Assembly: GCA_029573725.1 (NCBI GenBank)
Contig: JAKQDQ010000178.1
Location: forward strand, 401,174 to 465,173
DNA: 64,000 nt
Direction of reading: 5' to 3'
Origin: Verrucomicrobiota bacterium
GTDB taxonomy: Bacteria > Verrucomicrobiota > Verrucomicrobiia > Limisphaerales > JADLHS01
Positions 1 through 9,924 of the stretch are shown in pieces (position 1 is the first letter of the stretch; each line of letters starts with the position of its first letter). The notes below the pieces were generated by a model. That model was given only the letters and a program-made list of their open reading frames with translations. It had not been told where the DNA came from and searched no databases. A program made the translations under genes and the position numbers.

Positions 1-1181
1 AACGCCGCCACCGGGGCGCGGTCCGCGGGTCGCAGCGGATAGGTGAAGCTCACTGCTTCGAAGGCGATTTCCCGGTGGGCGGCGGGCAGCGGCACCGGCC
101 GGGCCGGTTGCGGGACGGTGTCTTCCGCGTCCAACACCTGCTCCAATCGTTCCAGCGAGGCGGCGCCCATCTTCCAAACGGCATTCAGGATGCTGAGTTT
201 CTTGACCGGTTCGTACGCCATGTACAACGCGACGCCCATGGTCAGAAACACCTCGAATTTCATGCCGTTTTTGAAACCGAAATACAGCGCGGCCGCAAAC
301 CCGCACGCCGAGAGGAATTCGATCACCGGATTGACGAACGCCTGATATTTCACCGTCTTCATGGCGAGGCGGAAGATTTTCCGGACGCTGGCGGCAAAGC
401 GGGCGCTCAACTGCGGTTGCAGGTTGTAGGCCTGAATTTCCATCGGGGACTGCAGCCCTTCCACGACGATTGCATTGAGCTCGCCGGTTTCGGCGGTCAG
501 CTGGCGTGATTTCTTGATCAGCCGTCGCGCGAGGATGCGAATGGGCACGATGCACAGCGGAATGCTCGTCAGGGTCACCAGCACGAACAGGGCGCTCCGA
601 TTGGTGATGGCGAGGTAGAGCAGGAAACTGAACGCGCCCACCAGGGTGAACGGCTGTTTCAACGCGTCCGTACTCATCATCACCACCACGTTCTTCAACT
701 GTTCGGTGTCGGTCATCAGACGCGCCGTCAGGTCGCCGGATTTGTGCCGGAGATAAAAGGCGAGCGGGAGTTCCTGCAGCCGTCGGAAGACCTCGGTGCG
801 CAGGGTCTCCAGCAATTGAAAGCCCGCGTAGTTCAGCCAGTAACGGTTCAAAAACGCCGTCAGGCCGCGGCAGAAAAAAACCACGGGCAATCCCAGGCAG
901 GCGACCAGCAGCAATTGCTCCTGGTACGCCGCGCCAAACAGCCGCCGGGCCCATTCGGCGACGACCTCGGTTTTGGCATTTTGCGCGCCGGGATCAGCAA
1001 AGATCACCGGGGCCACCGTGTAGAGCATCATCGGCAGACCAAAGCCGCTGATGGCCGCAAAGGCCAGTCCGGCCAGCACGCCGCCGGCAAAATGCCAGCG
1101 CGCCGGCCGCAGGTAGGTCAACAGACGCCGGACGCGCCGTGCGGCCGATGGAGTGCTGGATTGTGCGTGCTTTGGCGTCAT
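1..1181 (-). CDS. MsbA-like ABC exporter, N-terminal part (truncated by window edge)
   Basis: The reverse strand reads 393 codons from an ATG at 1181 and runs off the window without a stop. The visible part is an ABC-exporter transmembrane domain: several hydrophobic helices and the intracellular-loop pattern around ELPLAFYLRHKSGDLTARL, which is typical of lipid A/multidrug exporters. The last residues (IAFEAVSFTYPL) are the start of the nucleotide-binding domain with its A-loop aromatic; Walker A, signature and Walker B lie outside the window. An LPS flippase role (MsbA) is inferred from the fold and from kdsB 2.3 kb away, and a multidrug exporter cannot be excluded. It is divergent from the next gene. 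Confidence 0.85.
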   Translation of the reverse strand, partial: MTPKHAQSSTPSAARRVRRLLTYLRPARWHFAGGVLAGLAFAAISGFGLPMMLYTVAPVIFADPGAQNAKTEVVAEWARRLFGAAYQEQLLLVACLGLPVVFFCRGLTAFLNRYWLNYAGFQLLETLRTEVFRRLQELPLAFYLRHKSGDLTARLMTDTEQLKNVVVMMSTDALKQPFTLVGAFSFLLYLAITNRSALFVLVTLTSIPLCIVPIRILARRLIKKSRQLTAETGELNAIVVEGLQSPMEIQAYNLQPQLSARFAASVRKIFRLAMKTVKYQAFVNPVIEFLSACGFAAALYFGFKNGMKFEVFLTMGVALYMAYEPVKKLSILNAVWKMGAASLERLEQVLDAEDTVPQPARPVPLPAAHREIAFEAVSFTYPLRPADRAPVAA

Positions 1182-1344
1182 CGGTGCAGCGGGCAACCGT
1201 TGTGCGGTGCAGACGGTAAAGCAGCGTCCCGCGACCGGGAAGAATCTTTTTCCGTTTTTCCCCTGTTCCGCAACCCGCCGCGTGAGCCGTCCCGGGCGCG
1301 TCCGCCATTCTGCGCTTGCACATTCCCGCCGATGGTGGCCCACT

Positions 1345-2211
1345 GTGCGGGTGCGGGTGCGACAAATTTTTCTGGCCGGCGTGTTGGGGCTCGGAGTGAC
1401 CGTTGCCTTGCGCGCCCAGGTGTCGGTCGAGATCGCGATGGACCAGGAGAATTTTCTCGCGGGAGAGACAATTCCGCTGACCGTGCGCGTGATCAACCGC
1501 TCCGGGCAAACATTGCGCCTGGGCGAGACGCCGGACTGGCTGACGTTTGCCGTGGCGTCGCGGGCCACTTACATCGCCGAAAAGAGTGGCGACGTGCCGG
1601 TGCTGGGTCCGTTTGAGCTCGAGTCCGGAAAAACCGCGCTGCGGCGGGTGACCTTGACCCCCTATTTTGTTCTGACGCACGCCGGACGTTATGAAGTGAC
1701 CGCCAGCGTGCGGATTCCGCAATGGGAGACCACGGTTGTTTCCCCGCCCAAAACCTTCGAGATCGTCAACGCCGCCCGGATTTGGGCGCAGAATTTCGGC
1801 ATGCCGCTGGCGCCGGGGACCACCAACGTCGCTCCGGAGGTGCGCCGTTATTCCCTGGAGCAGGCCAATTATTTGCGCGGCAAATTGCGCCTTTATTTGC
1901 GTCTGATGGATGCGGAAAGCGACCACGTTTTCAAGGTGATCCCCATCGGCGGCATGGTATCCTTCAGCAGCCCGGAAGCGCGCATTGACCGGAGGAATTG
2001 CCTGCACGTGCTGTACCAGTTCGGCGCCCACTCCTATCTTTATACCGTCGTGACGCCCGAGGGGGAGATCACCACGCAGCAGACCTACGAGATCACCCAA
2101 AACCGCCCGCGCCTCGCGCCGGATGAGCAGGGCGGGTTTTTTGTGGCGGGCGGTCAGCGCCGGCTTACGGATGCGGACATTCCAACGCCGCCGGCGGCTG
2201 TCGTTCCGTAA
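1345..2211 (+). CDS. Secreted protein of unknown function
   Basis: I do not recognise the family. The frame is open further upstream (to 1153), but that part is basic, low-complexity and overlaps the divergent ABC exporter. A signal-peptide-like segment (RQIFLAGVLGLGVTVALRAQ) begins just after three in-frame GTG codons at 1345, 1351 and 1357, so a GTG start there is likely; I chose 1345. The mature part has an Ig-like/beta-sandwich look (GETIPLTVRVINRSGQTLRL, then alternating hydrophobic strands), followed by a segment ending in a proline/alanine-rich tail. It is probably exported to periplasm or surface. The start is uncertain, but the codon structure supports a real gene. Confidence 0.65.
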   Translation: MRVRVRQIFLAGVLGLGVTVALRAQVSVEIAMDQENFLAGETIPLTVRVINRSGQTLRLGETPDWLTFAVASRATYIAEKSGDVPVLGPFELESGKTALRRVTLTPYFVLTHAGRYEVTASVRIPQWETTVVSPPKTFEIVNAARIWAQNFGMPLAPGTTNVAPEVRRYSLEQANYLRGKLRLYLRLMDAESDHVFKVIPIGGMVSFSSPEARIDRRNCLHVLYQFGAHSYLYTVVTPEGEITTQQTYEITQNRPRLAPDEQGGFFVAGGQRRLTDADIPTPPAAVVP

Positions 2212-2277
2212 CCGGTGGAGTCCACCTGCTCCCGGCGGGAACGTGCTCCATTTCGCTGCGCCATCTGGTCCGAAGGG

Positions 2278-3294
2278 TTATTGCAAATCGTCGGGGGACA
2301 GCACCTGTTTTTGCACGTGGCGCACGATGGGCAACGCGCGTTGCAGGATGGCCTGTTCGGTCTGCCCGGGAAACGACTTCATGATGACTCGAATGGCGGC
2401 GATTGGTTCGCCATTGCGATCGCGTAATGGCTGAATCACCGCCACCGTCCGCTTGTCCTTGCCGTAGAAAACCGCGCCGTCGCGGATCGCACCGGTTTCC
2501 GAGTCGCCGCCCGCCTGGCCCACTTCCCCGGCTGCCTTGCTGGCCACAATGCGCGGGATGCCGACGGCGTCGGGCGCGTAGATTTTTAACCCGACCAATC
2601 GGGGGTATTTGTCGAGCGTGTTGCCCAGGATGGCCTGGACCCGGGACGCCCTGGGTGTGTACTCGATCCGCGTCTCCGCAAACCGGCTCAGGGAGTCGGA
2701 CTTGGTCCAGAAACCGATCTTTCCGCTGGCGAAACTGGTGTCCGTTAATTCCGGGATCACCGGTTGGTCGTTGAGCCAGATGCGGATTTTGTTTTTTTGG
2801 CATTGCACCCGGAGCGTGTACCAGACTTCCTTCGCAAGCGGCAGGTTCGGTCCGATGGGCGGACTGCGGAGTCCGCCCACCACCTTGTAAAAGCGCAGGT
2901 TCTGTCCCAAAACGCTCGCGCGCACCACGTAAAAACTCTTTTCGTCCTGGTAGCGGAACACCACGCCCGCCATTTGTTCCGCCACGCCATCCACGATTTT
3001 GAAGCGGGTCGTCAGCGTGAAATCGTCAAAGACCGCGCCGGCATAGACCAGGACCGGGAAGTGTTCATCTTTGACATCGGCGCTGAGCTGGGCCAGCACC
3101 ACCTGGTTGGTGGCATCGGGCGTCGCCTCGCGAACGGCGCGCCACCGCCCGGGCGCGCCTTCGCCCACCAGCACGCTGGTGAAACCGGGTGGAGGGGCGT
3201 CGGTATCGGGCGGACCAAAATCCAGGATCAGCTCCGCAGCTTCCCCCGGCGCCGTCAGCCGGGCGGCGAGCAGCAGCCATGACAACCACTTCAT
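2278..3294 (-). CDS. Secreted LamG/DUF1080-like protein with a C-terminal sensory-like domain
   Basis: 338 residues from the ATG at 3294, chosen because it begins a clear signal peptide (MKWLSWLLLAARLTAPGEAA); the open frame upstream is shadow sequence. Residues ~20-210 have the strand pattern of a concanavalin A-like/DUF1080 sandwich (FKIVDGVAEQMAGVVFRYQD, then VWYTLRVQCQKNKIRIWLND). The C-terminal ~110 residues (GLKIYAPDAVGIPRIVASKA, then a GAVFYGKDKRTVAVIQPL stretch) resemble a small PAS/Cache-type extracellular sensor fold, here without any signalling output domain. DUF1080 proteins are abundant in Planctomycetes and Verrucomicrobia and are mostly uncharacterised, some being 3-keto-glycoside hydrolases. 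No catalytic residues can be assigned. It is divergent from kdsB. Confidence 0.75.
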   Translation of the reverse strand: MKWLSWLLLAARLTAPGEAAELILDFGPPDTDAPPPGFTSVLVGEGAPGRWRAVREATPDATNQVVLAQLSADVKDEHFPVLVYAGAVFDDFTLTTRFKIVDGVAEQMAGVVFRYQDEKSFYVVRASVLGQNLRFYKVVGGLRSPPIGPNLPLAKEVWYTLRVQCQKNKIRIWLNDQPVIPELTDTSFASGKIGFWTKSDSLSRFAETRIEYTPRASRVQAILGNTLDKYPRLVGLKIYAPDAVGIPRIVASKAAGEVGQAGGDSETGAIRDGAVFYGKDKRTVAVIQPLRDRNGEPIAAIRVIMKSFPGQTEQAILQRALPIVRHVQKQVLSPDDLQ

Positions 3295-3463
3295 CACCGG
3301 CAGCGTTGCAAACCGCCGCCGGCCGGACAAGCAAATGTGCGGTGCCCCCCGCGCGCGCGGCTGCATTCCAGGCTCGCTTGTGTCGTTGCGGCCGGATAGC
3401 TTTGGCGCACGGTTCGGGGGCGGGCGCCGTGCGGGGTGTCGTCCGGGCCGGCTTTGCATTAAC

Positions 3464-4204
3464 ATGAAAATCTTCGGGATCATCCCGGCGCGGTACGGTT
3501 CCACCCGGTTTCCGGGCAAGGCGCTGCACCCCATCGCGGGCCGGCCGCTCATTCAGCGGGTCGTGCAGCAATGCCAAAAATCCCGGGCGTTGGACGAGGT
3601 GATCGTGGCCACCGACGACGTCCGCATTGCGGCCGTGGCGGAGAAATTTTGCCGGGTGGAAATGACCCGCGCCGATCATCCGAGCGGCTCGGACCGCATC
3701 GCCGAAGTGGCGGCGCGTCATCCCTGCGACATCGTGGTGAACATCCAGGGCGACGAACCGTTGCTGGATCCGGCGGTGGTGGATGCGGTGGCAGCGGCGG
3801 CGCGCGGGTGTGAAATGGCCACGGCGGCCACGCGGATTCAAGACCCGGCCGAATACGACAACCCCAACGCGGTGAAAGTCGTTGTCAATGCCCGCGGTCA
3901 CGCCTTATATTTTTCCCGGCGTACGATTCCGTATCTGCGCGAGGCCGCCAGTCGTTCCCTTCCTGAACAGTTGGCGGCGTTTCCTTTTCTGAAACACCTC
4001 GGCATTTACGGTTTTCAACGCGACGCGCTGTTGCGCCTGGTCCAGCTGCCGGTTTCCCCGCTGGAACAGGCGGAGAAACTGGAGCAGTTGCGGGCATTGG
4101 ATCACGGCTTCCGCATCGCGGTGGTGACGGTGGATTATGACAGCGTGGGCGTGGATGTGCCGGCCGACGTGGCGCGCGTGGAACGCCTGCTGCGGGACGA
4201 CTGA
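3464..4204 (+). CDS. kdsB: 3-deoxy-manno-octulosonate cytidylyltransferase (CMP-KDO synthetase)
   Basis: 246 residues, the normal length of KdsB. It activates KDO with CTP to give CMP-KDO, the sugar donor for the LPS inner core, in the cytoplasm. The N-terminus has the nucleotide-binding signature ([16 protein letters not shown]), followed by the metal/nucleotide region [10 protein letters not shown] and the conserved [14 protein letters not shown]. The start at 3464 places the signature at residue 5, as in the family; the longer open frame upstream is antisense to the neighbouring gene. It is followed 10 bp later by pyrG, which makes the CTP it uses, so the two are probably co-transcribed. 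KDO synthesis indicates an LPS-bearing outer membrane. Confidence 0.96.
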   Translation: MKIFGIIPARYGSTRFPGKALHPIAGRPLIQRVVQQCQKSRALDEVIVATDDVRIAAVAEKFCRVEMTRADHPSGSDRIAEVAARHPCDIVVNIQGDEPLLDPAVVDAVAAAARGCEMATAATRIQDPAEYDNPNAVKVVVNARGHALYFSRRTIPYLREAASRSLPEQLAAFPFLKHLGIYGFQRDALLRLVQLPVSPLEQAEKLEQLRALDHGFRIAVVTVDYDSVGVDVPADVARVERLLRDD

Positions 4205-4214
4205 GATTTGCATT

Positions 4215-5828
4215 ATGAAATTTATTTTCATCACGGGGGGCGTCATCAGCTCCCTGGGCAAGGGATTGACCGCCGCCGCCCTCGGCACGTTGCTGGAAAA
4301 TCGCGGCCACAAGGTCGCCATTCAAAAGTTTGATCCTTATCTGAATGTGGACCCCGGCACGATGTCCCCGTATCAACACGGCGAGGTGTACGTGCTGGAC
4401 GACGGGGCGGAGACGGATCTCGACCTCGGCCACTACGAACGCTTCACCAACACCAAGCTGTCCCGGCTCAACAGCCTGACCAGCGGCCAGGTTTACCAGA
4501 CGGTGCTCAACAACGAGCGCGAGGGCGTTTATCTCGGCAAAACCGTGCAGGTGATTCCGCACGTCACGGACGAAATCAAGCGCCGCATCCACGTGCTCGC
4601 CGCGGAAAGCCGGGCGGACATCGTCATCACCGAAGTGGGCGGCACCACGGGCGACATCGAGGGCCTGCCCTTTCTGGAGGCGATCCGCGAATTCGCCCTC
4701 GAAGCCGGCGTCGGCAACACCTGCTTCATTCACGTCACCTACGTGCCCTACATCAAGGCCGCCGGGGAGCTGAAGACCAAGCCCACCCAACAATCCGTCG
4801 CCAAGCTGCGCGAGATCGGCCTCTCGCCGCAGTTGATGGTTTGTCGTTGCGAAAAACCGCTCGACAAGGAGTTGCGTCAGAAAATCTCCCTGTTTTGCAG
4901 TGTGCCGGTTGAGGCGGTGATCGAGGTGAAGGATGTGGATCATTCCATTTATGAACTGCCGCTGGTGCTCCAGCGCGAGCAGGCGGACGAACTGGTTTGC
5001 CGCGTCCTGCACCTGGACGGTCCGCCCGCCAAGATGGGGCACTGGCAGGAAATCATCCGCAAACTGATCGCGCCCCAATTCCGCGTGCGCATCGGGGTGG
5101 TCGGCAAGTATATCGGGCTGCAGGACGCCTACAAATCCGTTTATGAAGCGTTGATTCATGGCGGCATTGGCAACGATTGCGGCGTGGAAATTGTGCGGAT
5201 TGACGCCGAGGAGATTGAGAAGGAGGGCCCGGAAAAGAAGCTGGGCGGGCTGCACGGCATTTGTATTCCGGGCGGCTTCGGCGAACGCGGCATCGAGGGG
5301 TTGATCAAGACGGCCCAGTTTGCGCGCGAAAACAAGGTGCCGTATTTCGGCCTGTGCCTGGGCATGCAGATCGCCACCATTGAATTCGCCCGGCACGTGC
5401 TCAAAATGGAGAAGGCGCACTCCACGGAATTCCATCCCGAGACCACCCAGGCGGTGATTGCCCTGCTCGACGCGCAACGCAAAGTCACCAAGAAAGGGGG
5501 CACAATGCGCCTGGGCGCGCAGCCGTGTCAACTGCAGGTGGGTTCACTGGCCGCCAAGCTTTATGGCGCGTTCATGGCCAATGAACGGCATCGCCACCGC
5601 TTTGAATTCAACAACGCGTTCCGCGAAAAATTTGAGAAGGGCGGCCTGGTGTTCAGCGGCCTGTCACCTGACGGCAAGCTGGTGGAGGTGATTGAATTGC
5701 CCGGGCACCCCTTCTATCTGGCCAGTCAATTCCACCCCGAATTCCTCAGCAAACCGCACCAGCCCCATCCGCTCTTCAAGGGGTTCATTGCCGCGGCGCT
5801 GCAGCAAAGCCGCGTGGGCCCGGCCTGA
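4215..5828 (+). CDS. pyrG: CTP synthase
   Basis: 537 residues, the usual length. It converts UTP to CTP using ATP and glutamine in the cytoplasm. The N-terminal amidoligase domain begins [17 protein letters not shown] (P-loop). The C-terminal class I glutaminase has its nucleophile in [10 protein letters not shown] and the catalytic His/Glu in SQFHPEFLS. The ATG at 4215 is fixed by the highly conserved first residues; longer frames upstream belong to kdsB in another frame. It lies between kdsB (10 bp gap) and folC (16 bp gap), all in one direction and probably one operon. Nothing unusual in motifs or length. Confidence 0.98.
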   Translation: MKFIFITGGVISSLGKGLTAAALGTLLENRGHKVAIQKFDPYLNVDPGTMSPYQHGEVYVLDDGAETDLDLGHYERFTNTKLSRLNSLTSGQVYQTVLNNEREGVYLGKTVQVIPHVTDEIKRRIHVLAAESRADIVITEVGGTTGDIEGLPFLEAIREFALEAGVGNTCFIHVTYVPYIKAAGELKTKPTQQSVAKLREIGLSPQLMVCRCEKPLDKELRQKISLFCSVPVEAVIEVKDVDHSIYELPLVLQREQADELVCRVLHLDGPPAKMGHWQEIIRKLIAPQFRVRIGVVGKYIGLQDAYKSVYEALIHGGIGNDCGVEIVRIDAEEIEKEGPEKKLGGLHGICIPGGFGERGIEGLIKTAQFARENKVPYFGLCLGMQIATIEFARHVLKMEKAHSTEFHPETTQAVIALLDAQRKVTKKGGTMRLGAQPCQLQVGSLAAKLYGAFMANERHRHRFEFNNAFREKFEKGGLVFSGLSPDGKLVEVIELPGHPFYLASQFHPEFLSKPHQPHPLFKGFIAAALQQSRVGPA

Positions 5829-5844
5829 TCCGAAGCGGTCGTTT

Positions 5845-7152
5845 ATGACCTACGCCGAGGCCATCAAATTTCTGTACGAACTGCGGCTGTTTGGGGCCAA
5901 ACTGGGCCTGGAAAATACGTTCGCCCTGGCCGCCCGGGCCGGACAACCCCAGCAGCGCCTGCGCTTCATTCACGTCGCCGGCACGAACGGCAAGGGGTCC
6001 ACCTGCGCGATGTTGGAAGGCATTTACCGTGCGGCCGGGTTGCGGGTGGGCTTGTTCACTTCCCCGCATCTGGTTTCGTTTCGCGAGCGGATGCAGGTGA
6101 ACCGGCAGTGGATCAGTGAAGCCGAGGTCGTGGCCTTGCTGGCCCAAATCCGGCCGTGGCTGGCCACGTTTCCCGCCGCGCATCATCCCACGTTTTTTGA
6201 AGTCGTCACGGTGATGGCGCTGCTGCACTTCGTCCGGCAACAGTGCGAACTGGTGATCTGGGAAACGGGGCTGGGCGGGCGCATGGATGCCACCAACATT
6301 GTGACCCCGCTGGCCAGTGTCATCACGCCCATCAGTCTGGATCATCAACTCTGGCTCGGTGAAACCCTGCCGGAAATCGCGGCGGAAAAGGCCGGCATTA
6401 TCAAGCCCGGCGTACCCGTGGAATCCGCCGCCCAACCGGCCGGGGCGTTGCTCGTGTTGCAGGCGGCAGCCGCCCGCCAGGGCGCGCCTTTTCGGGCGTT
6501 GCCGCCCGGGGCTCCGGCGCCCCCGCCCGGCGCGCTCGCGTTGTCGGGGCCGCATCAACAACAAAACGCGGCGCTCGCTTTGCGCGTGGTGGAGACCCTG
6601 CAGCCCATCCTGCCGGTGCCTCCTGGGGCCTCGGCCCGGGGGCTGGCCACCGTGCAGTGGGCCGGACGCCTGCAAGCGCTCACCCTGCCGGGCGGGCAGT
6701 CGGTTTTGCTGGACGGGGCGCACAACCCGGCGGGAGTGGCGGCACTGACGCAAGTTCTTCGCCGCGCGCCGCCCCCGCGCGGCCGCGTGTTTATTGTGGG
6801 CATCATGCGCGACAAAGATTGGCCGGCGATGTGCCGCCAACTGCTGCCGCTGGCGCGCCTGATCCTGTTCATTCCCGTGGGCAGTGACCGCACGTTATCT
6901 CCGGAAATCGCCGTGGCGTGGTGTCGTGCCCAGCATCCGCAGGTGGCCTGCGCCGCCGCCGCCTCGCTGCCGGCGGCGTTGCGCCAGGCTCCCGCCGGAG
7001 CGGAGGTGGTCATCACCGGCTCGTTGTATCTGATTGGTGAAGCTCTGGCCTGGTTGTCACCCGAGTTTCAAAGCGTGGCGGCCGAATACGCCCTGAATGA
7101 GTGGGGCGGCCACTCTGCCAGACCACAGGAAGCACTGCCCTGTCACCCCTGA
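5845..7152 (+). CDS. folC: Bifunctional folylpolyglutamate synthase / dihydrofolate synthase
   Basis: 435 residues. FolC joins glutamate to dihydropteroate and then to tetrahydrofolate, using ATP. Visible signatures are the P-loop VAGTNGKGSTCAML near residue 48, the folate-binding region LFTSPHLVSFRERMQVN, and ETGLGGRMDATN, all in family order. The C-terminal Mur-ligase-like domain contains LDGAHNPAGVAAL. The ATG at 5845 gives the standard MTYAEAIKFLYEL beginning. It follows pyrG by 16 bp. A Pro/Ala-rich linker around residues 220-240 is longer than in compact relatives, but the gene appears intact. Confidence 0.95.
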   Translation: MTYAEAIKFLYELRLFGAKLGLENTFALAARAGQPQQRLRFIHVAGTNGKGSTCAMLEGIYRAAGLRVGLFTSPHLVSFRERMQVNRQWISEAEVVALLAQIRPWLATFPAAHHPTFFEVVTVMALLHFVRQQCELVIWETGLGGRMDATNIVTPLASVITPISLDHQLWLGETLPEIAAEKAGIIKPGVPVESAAQPAGALLVLQAAAARQGAPFRALPPGAPAPPPGALALSGPHQQQNAALALRVVETLQPILPVPPGASARGLATVQWAGRLQALTLPGGQSVLLDGAHNPAGVAALTQVLRRAPPPRGRVFIVGIMRDKDWPAMCRQLLPLARLILFIPVGSDRTLSPEIAVAWCRAQHPQVACAAAASLPAALRQAPAGAEVVITGSLYLIGEALAWLSPEFQSVAAEYALNEWGGHSARPQEALPCHP

Positions 7153-7256
7153 ACGGCCGCCGGCGCTGGACTCACATCCGGTCGCGCGGCGCCGGCCCGG
7201 AGGCGGCGGGTGTTTCGATTGACTCCCTCCCGTTTGGTTTCCAGTATGGCCGCGGA

Positions 7257-7985
7257 ATGCGGAAGACCATTTTAGTTCTGGCCATTTTCGGCAGCGCGGT
7301 GATGGCGCCGGCGGCGCCGCATCAATACAAATATCTTCCTGCGGATTGTTCCGCCCTGGTCGGCCTGCTGCCGCCGCCGCCCGCCACCAACTCTCCGGCA
7401 GGCATTGCCGATTTGGAAACTGTGCTGCAGGTGCAGGCGGACCGCACGCCCGGTCAGGTCCAGCGCGCGCGGCGGGTGGCCAGTCAATCGGTGTTTACCT
7501 TCGCGCAACCCGTTTTGGGTGGATGGTTCAACCCGACCAACTGCCCGGCCACGCAGCGCTTGTTGGCGGAAATCACACGCGAAAGTCAGACCATCGTGGA
7601 CGACCAGGTCAAACCGCACTGGCAACGCCTTCGTCCCTATCAGGCTTCGCCGGACGTCCGGCCGATTGTGGGCCGGCCCGGCAATACTTCGTATCCCAGC
7701 GGACATGCTGCGGTCGCCGCCTTGTGGGGCACCATTTTGTCCGCCGCGTTTCCAGACCAGGCGGCGGCGTTCCAGGCGCAGATTCGGGAGGTGATGTGGT
7801 GCCGGGTGATTGGCGGCGTGCATTATCCCAGCGACACCGCCGCGGGAGCGAGACTCGGCACCGCCATTGCCCACGCCATGCTTGCCGCGCCCGCCATGCC
7901 CGAAACGCTGGAAACAATTCGCGCCGAAGCCGCTCCGTTCCGGAACCCGGCAACCACACGATCCGCCGCGCCCGTGGGTCAATAA
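7257..7985 (+). CDS. Class A non-specific acid phosphatase (PAP2 superfamily), secreted
   Basis: 242 residues with an N-terminal signal peptide (MRKTILVLAIFGSAVMAPAA). The three-part phosphatase signature is complete: KPHWQRLRP (K-x6-RP), YPSGHAA (PSGH) and CRVIGGVHYPSD (R-x5-H-x3-D, with Cys where the family usually has Ser). These residues form the phosphohistidine active site of PhoN/PhoC-type enzymes, which release phosphate from organic monoesters in the periplasm. The start at 7257 is chosen because it begins the signal peptide; the open frame upstream overlaps folC and its downstream gap. It is convergent with the DUF885 gene. Confidence 0.93.
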   Translation: MRKTILVLAIFGSAVMAPAAPHQYKYLPADCSALVGLLPPPPATNSPAGIADLETVLQVQADRTPGQVQRARRVASQSVFTFAQPVLGGWFNPTNCPATQRLLAEITRESQTIVDDQVKPHWQRLRPYQASPDVRPIVGRPGNTSYPSGHAAVAALWGTILSAAFPDQAAAFQAQIREVMWCRVIGGVHYPSDTAAGARLGTAIAHAMLAAPAMPETLETIRAEAAPFRNPATTRSAAPVGQ

Positions 7986-8034
7986 CGCTCCGCCGCGGCG
8001 GCCGGCCGGCCCGCGGGCACTCCGCCGGTGGCGG

Positions 8035-9792
8035 TTAATTCGCCAGGTGTGCGCGGACCAGTTCCGGCAGATATTTCACCGGCACGGAGCCCGCTTGCAA
8101 TACGGCCTCGTGGTACCGGGCCAGGTTGAACTTGTCGCCCAGCTCCCGCTGCAGGGCCTGGCGCAGGCGTTGATGGGCCAGATATCCGACGAAATACGTG
8201 CTCAATTGCGTGGAGCTTTGTTTGGCGCGAATGATCTTGAGCCGCGCCTCGCCCTCCGATTGGAAGGCCTCTTCCACCATCAGCCGCATCGCTTCGTCGT
8301 CGGTCATCGTGGTGCAGTGCATCCGGTAATCGAGGAGCGCATTGACGACGGTGCGCAGGTAGAACTTGAGTTGCATCAGGCGGAGGCGGAGGTCGCCCCC
8401 GCCGTAGCCCTGGTCCAGCATCATGGACTCGGTGTAAACCGCCCAGCCCTCGATGTACACGCCCGAGGCCAGGATTTTCCGGATCAACGAGGGGTTCCGG
8501 TTGGCGTATGCCAGTTGCACATAGTGCCCGGGATACGCCTCGTGAATGGTCAGGATTTGCAGCAGGTGGGTGTTGTATTCCTCCAGATAGGTTTGCACGC
8601 GGCGCGCGTCCCAATCCGCGGGCGGCGGGCTCACCGCATAATAACTTGCGGCGCGCGGATCCAAGGGCGGCGCACTCTCGAGGTACGCCACGGAGTTGCC
8701 GCGGTTGAACTCGGGCATTTCAATCACCCGGCAGGCATCCGGCTCGGGCAGGCGCAAAATCTTCCGCTCGCGAATGAACGTCTGAATGCGGCTCACCGTG
8801 GCTTGCGTGTCTGCCAGCAGCCGGTCCGGTGGACCGTGTTCGGCGCTGGCGGCGGCAATCACGCGGGCGATGGTTTCGCGGCGGCCGGCGGCATTCCCGG
8901 GCGGCAGCGGTTGCGGCGGGAAATAGCGGCTCCACAACTGGCGCGCGATGACGTACAAGTCGCGTTGCACCTGCACCAATTCAGCTTCGGCCGCGGCCAC
9001 CACCTGCTCGGCGCTCCAGCCCGCATCCAGCACCAGCTCCAGTTTCCGGGCGAATTTGCGTTTTCCAATGCGCCAGTTCCCGGTCGCGCGCCGGCGCAGT
9101 TCAGTTTCCAGAAAGTGCTGGTAATCCTGCAACGCCGTGACAATGGGAGCGGCGGCGGCTTCGAGTGACGCCCGCTGTGACGTCGGCCCGGCGAGCTGGA
9201 AGAGGCCGGTCTCATAGAACGTCAGCGCCCCGCGATTCTGGCGGATGGCGGTTTCCAGCACGGCTTCCGGCGGATGCGTCAGGGTTTGTCGGGCGATGGC
9301 AATGACCCGGGGGATGGCGCGCATCCGTGCGATGCAGTTGGCGAGGTTGGTCTCCGCCGGCAGTGTAGACTGGGTCAGCAGGCGGTAAACACTGTCGCTG
9401 ATGTAGGCGCCGTACGTGCGTGGGTCGGTTTCAAACGGGCGGAAGCTGGCGTCCAGCCAGAGCTGGCGTCGCAGTTCCTGCTGCAGGATTTCAAAATCCA
9501 TCTGGGCCGGGCGGGACAACTTTCGGTAGGCGATGCGCCGCGGCAGTTCCCGCAGCGTTTGCCGGGTCAATTTTTGCCAGCGGGCCCGGGCGGCGGGGGT
9601 GATGTCCTCCAGTTGCGCATCGAAGCGGTGATCGCCCAGCGCCGAGGCGGTGGTGGGTTGTTGTTGGAAAACCTGCTCGAGATATTCCCGAAAAAAAGTT
9701 TCGAGACGCGCATCTTCCGTCGCCCGCAGCGTTGAGCCGCCCAGCATCCATTCCACCAAGAGCAGTAAGAGCAGTAAGCGCGCTTGCATCAA
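8035..9792 (-). CDS. DUF885 family secreted metallopeptidase-like protein
   Basis: 585 residues with a leucine-rich signal peptide (first ~24 residues), so exported. The protein is mostly helical. Near residues 417-423 it carries HEAYPGH, the HExxPGH motif typical of the DUF885 family and reminiscent of zinc carboxypeptidases/gluzincins, followed ~22 residues later by GVYIEGWAVYTE, which can supply the third ligand. The family is predicted to be metallopeptidases and few members are characterised; the substrate is unknown. The start could be either of the two adjacent ATGs (9792 or 9789). It is followed by a convergent acid phosphatase gene. Confidence 0.9.
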   Translation of the reverse strand: MMQARLLLLLLLVEWMLGGSTLRATEDARLETFFREYLEQVFQQQPTTASALGDHRFDAQLEDITPAARARWQKLTRQTLRELPRRIAYRKLSRPAQMDFEILQQELRRQLWLDASFRPFETDPRTYGAYISDSVYRLLTQSTLPAETNLANCIARMRAIPRVIAIARQTLTHPPEAVLETAIRQNRGALTFYETGLFQLAGPTSQRASLEAAAAPIVTALQDYQHFLETELRRRATGNWRIGKRKFARKLELVLDAGWSAEQVVAAAEAELVQVQRDLYVIARQLWSRYFPPQPLPPGNAAGRRETIARVIAAASAEHGPPDRLLADTQATVSRIQTFIRERKILRLPEPDACRVIEMPEFNRGNSVAYLESAPPLDPRAASYYAVSPPPADWDARRVQTYLEEYNTHLLQILTIHEAYPGHYVQLAYANRNPSLIRKILASGVYIEGWAVYTESMMLDQGYGGGDLRLRLMQLKFYLRTVVNALLDYRMHCTTMTDDEAMRLMVEEAFQSEGEARLKIIRAKQSSTQLSTYFVGYLAHQRLRQALQRELGDKFNLARYHEAVLQAGSVPVKYLPELVRAHLAN

Positions 9793-9924
9793 CAGCCCAA
9801 GGTTGAGTCAGCCGGAGCCGGATTTCCAGTCTGAACCGGGTGGAATTTTTGTCGCCGTCCTGCGCTGCGTCAACGGCGCTGCCGCCCGGATCGGGGCGGG
9901 TGGGGAAGCGATGCGGAAGCCCCC

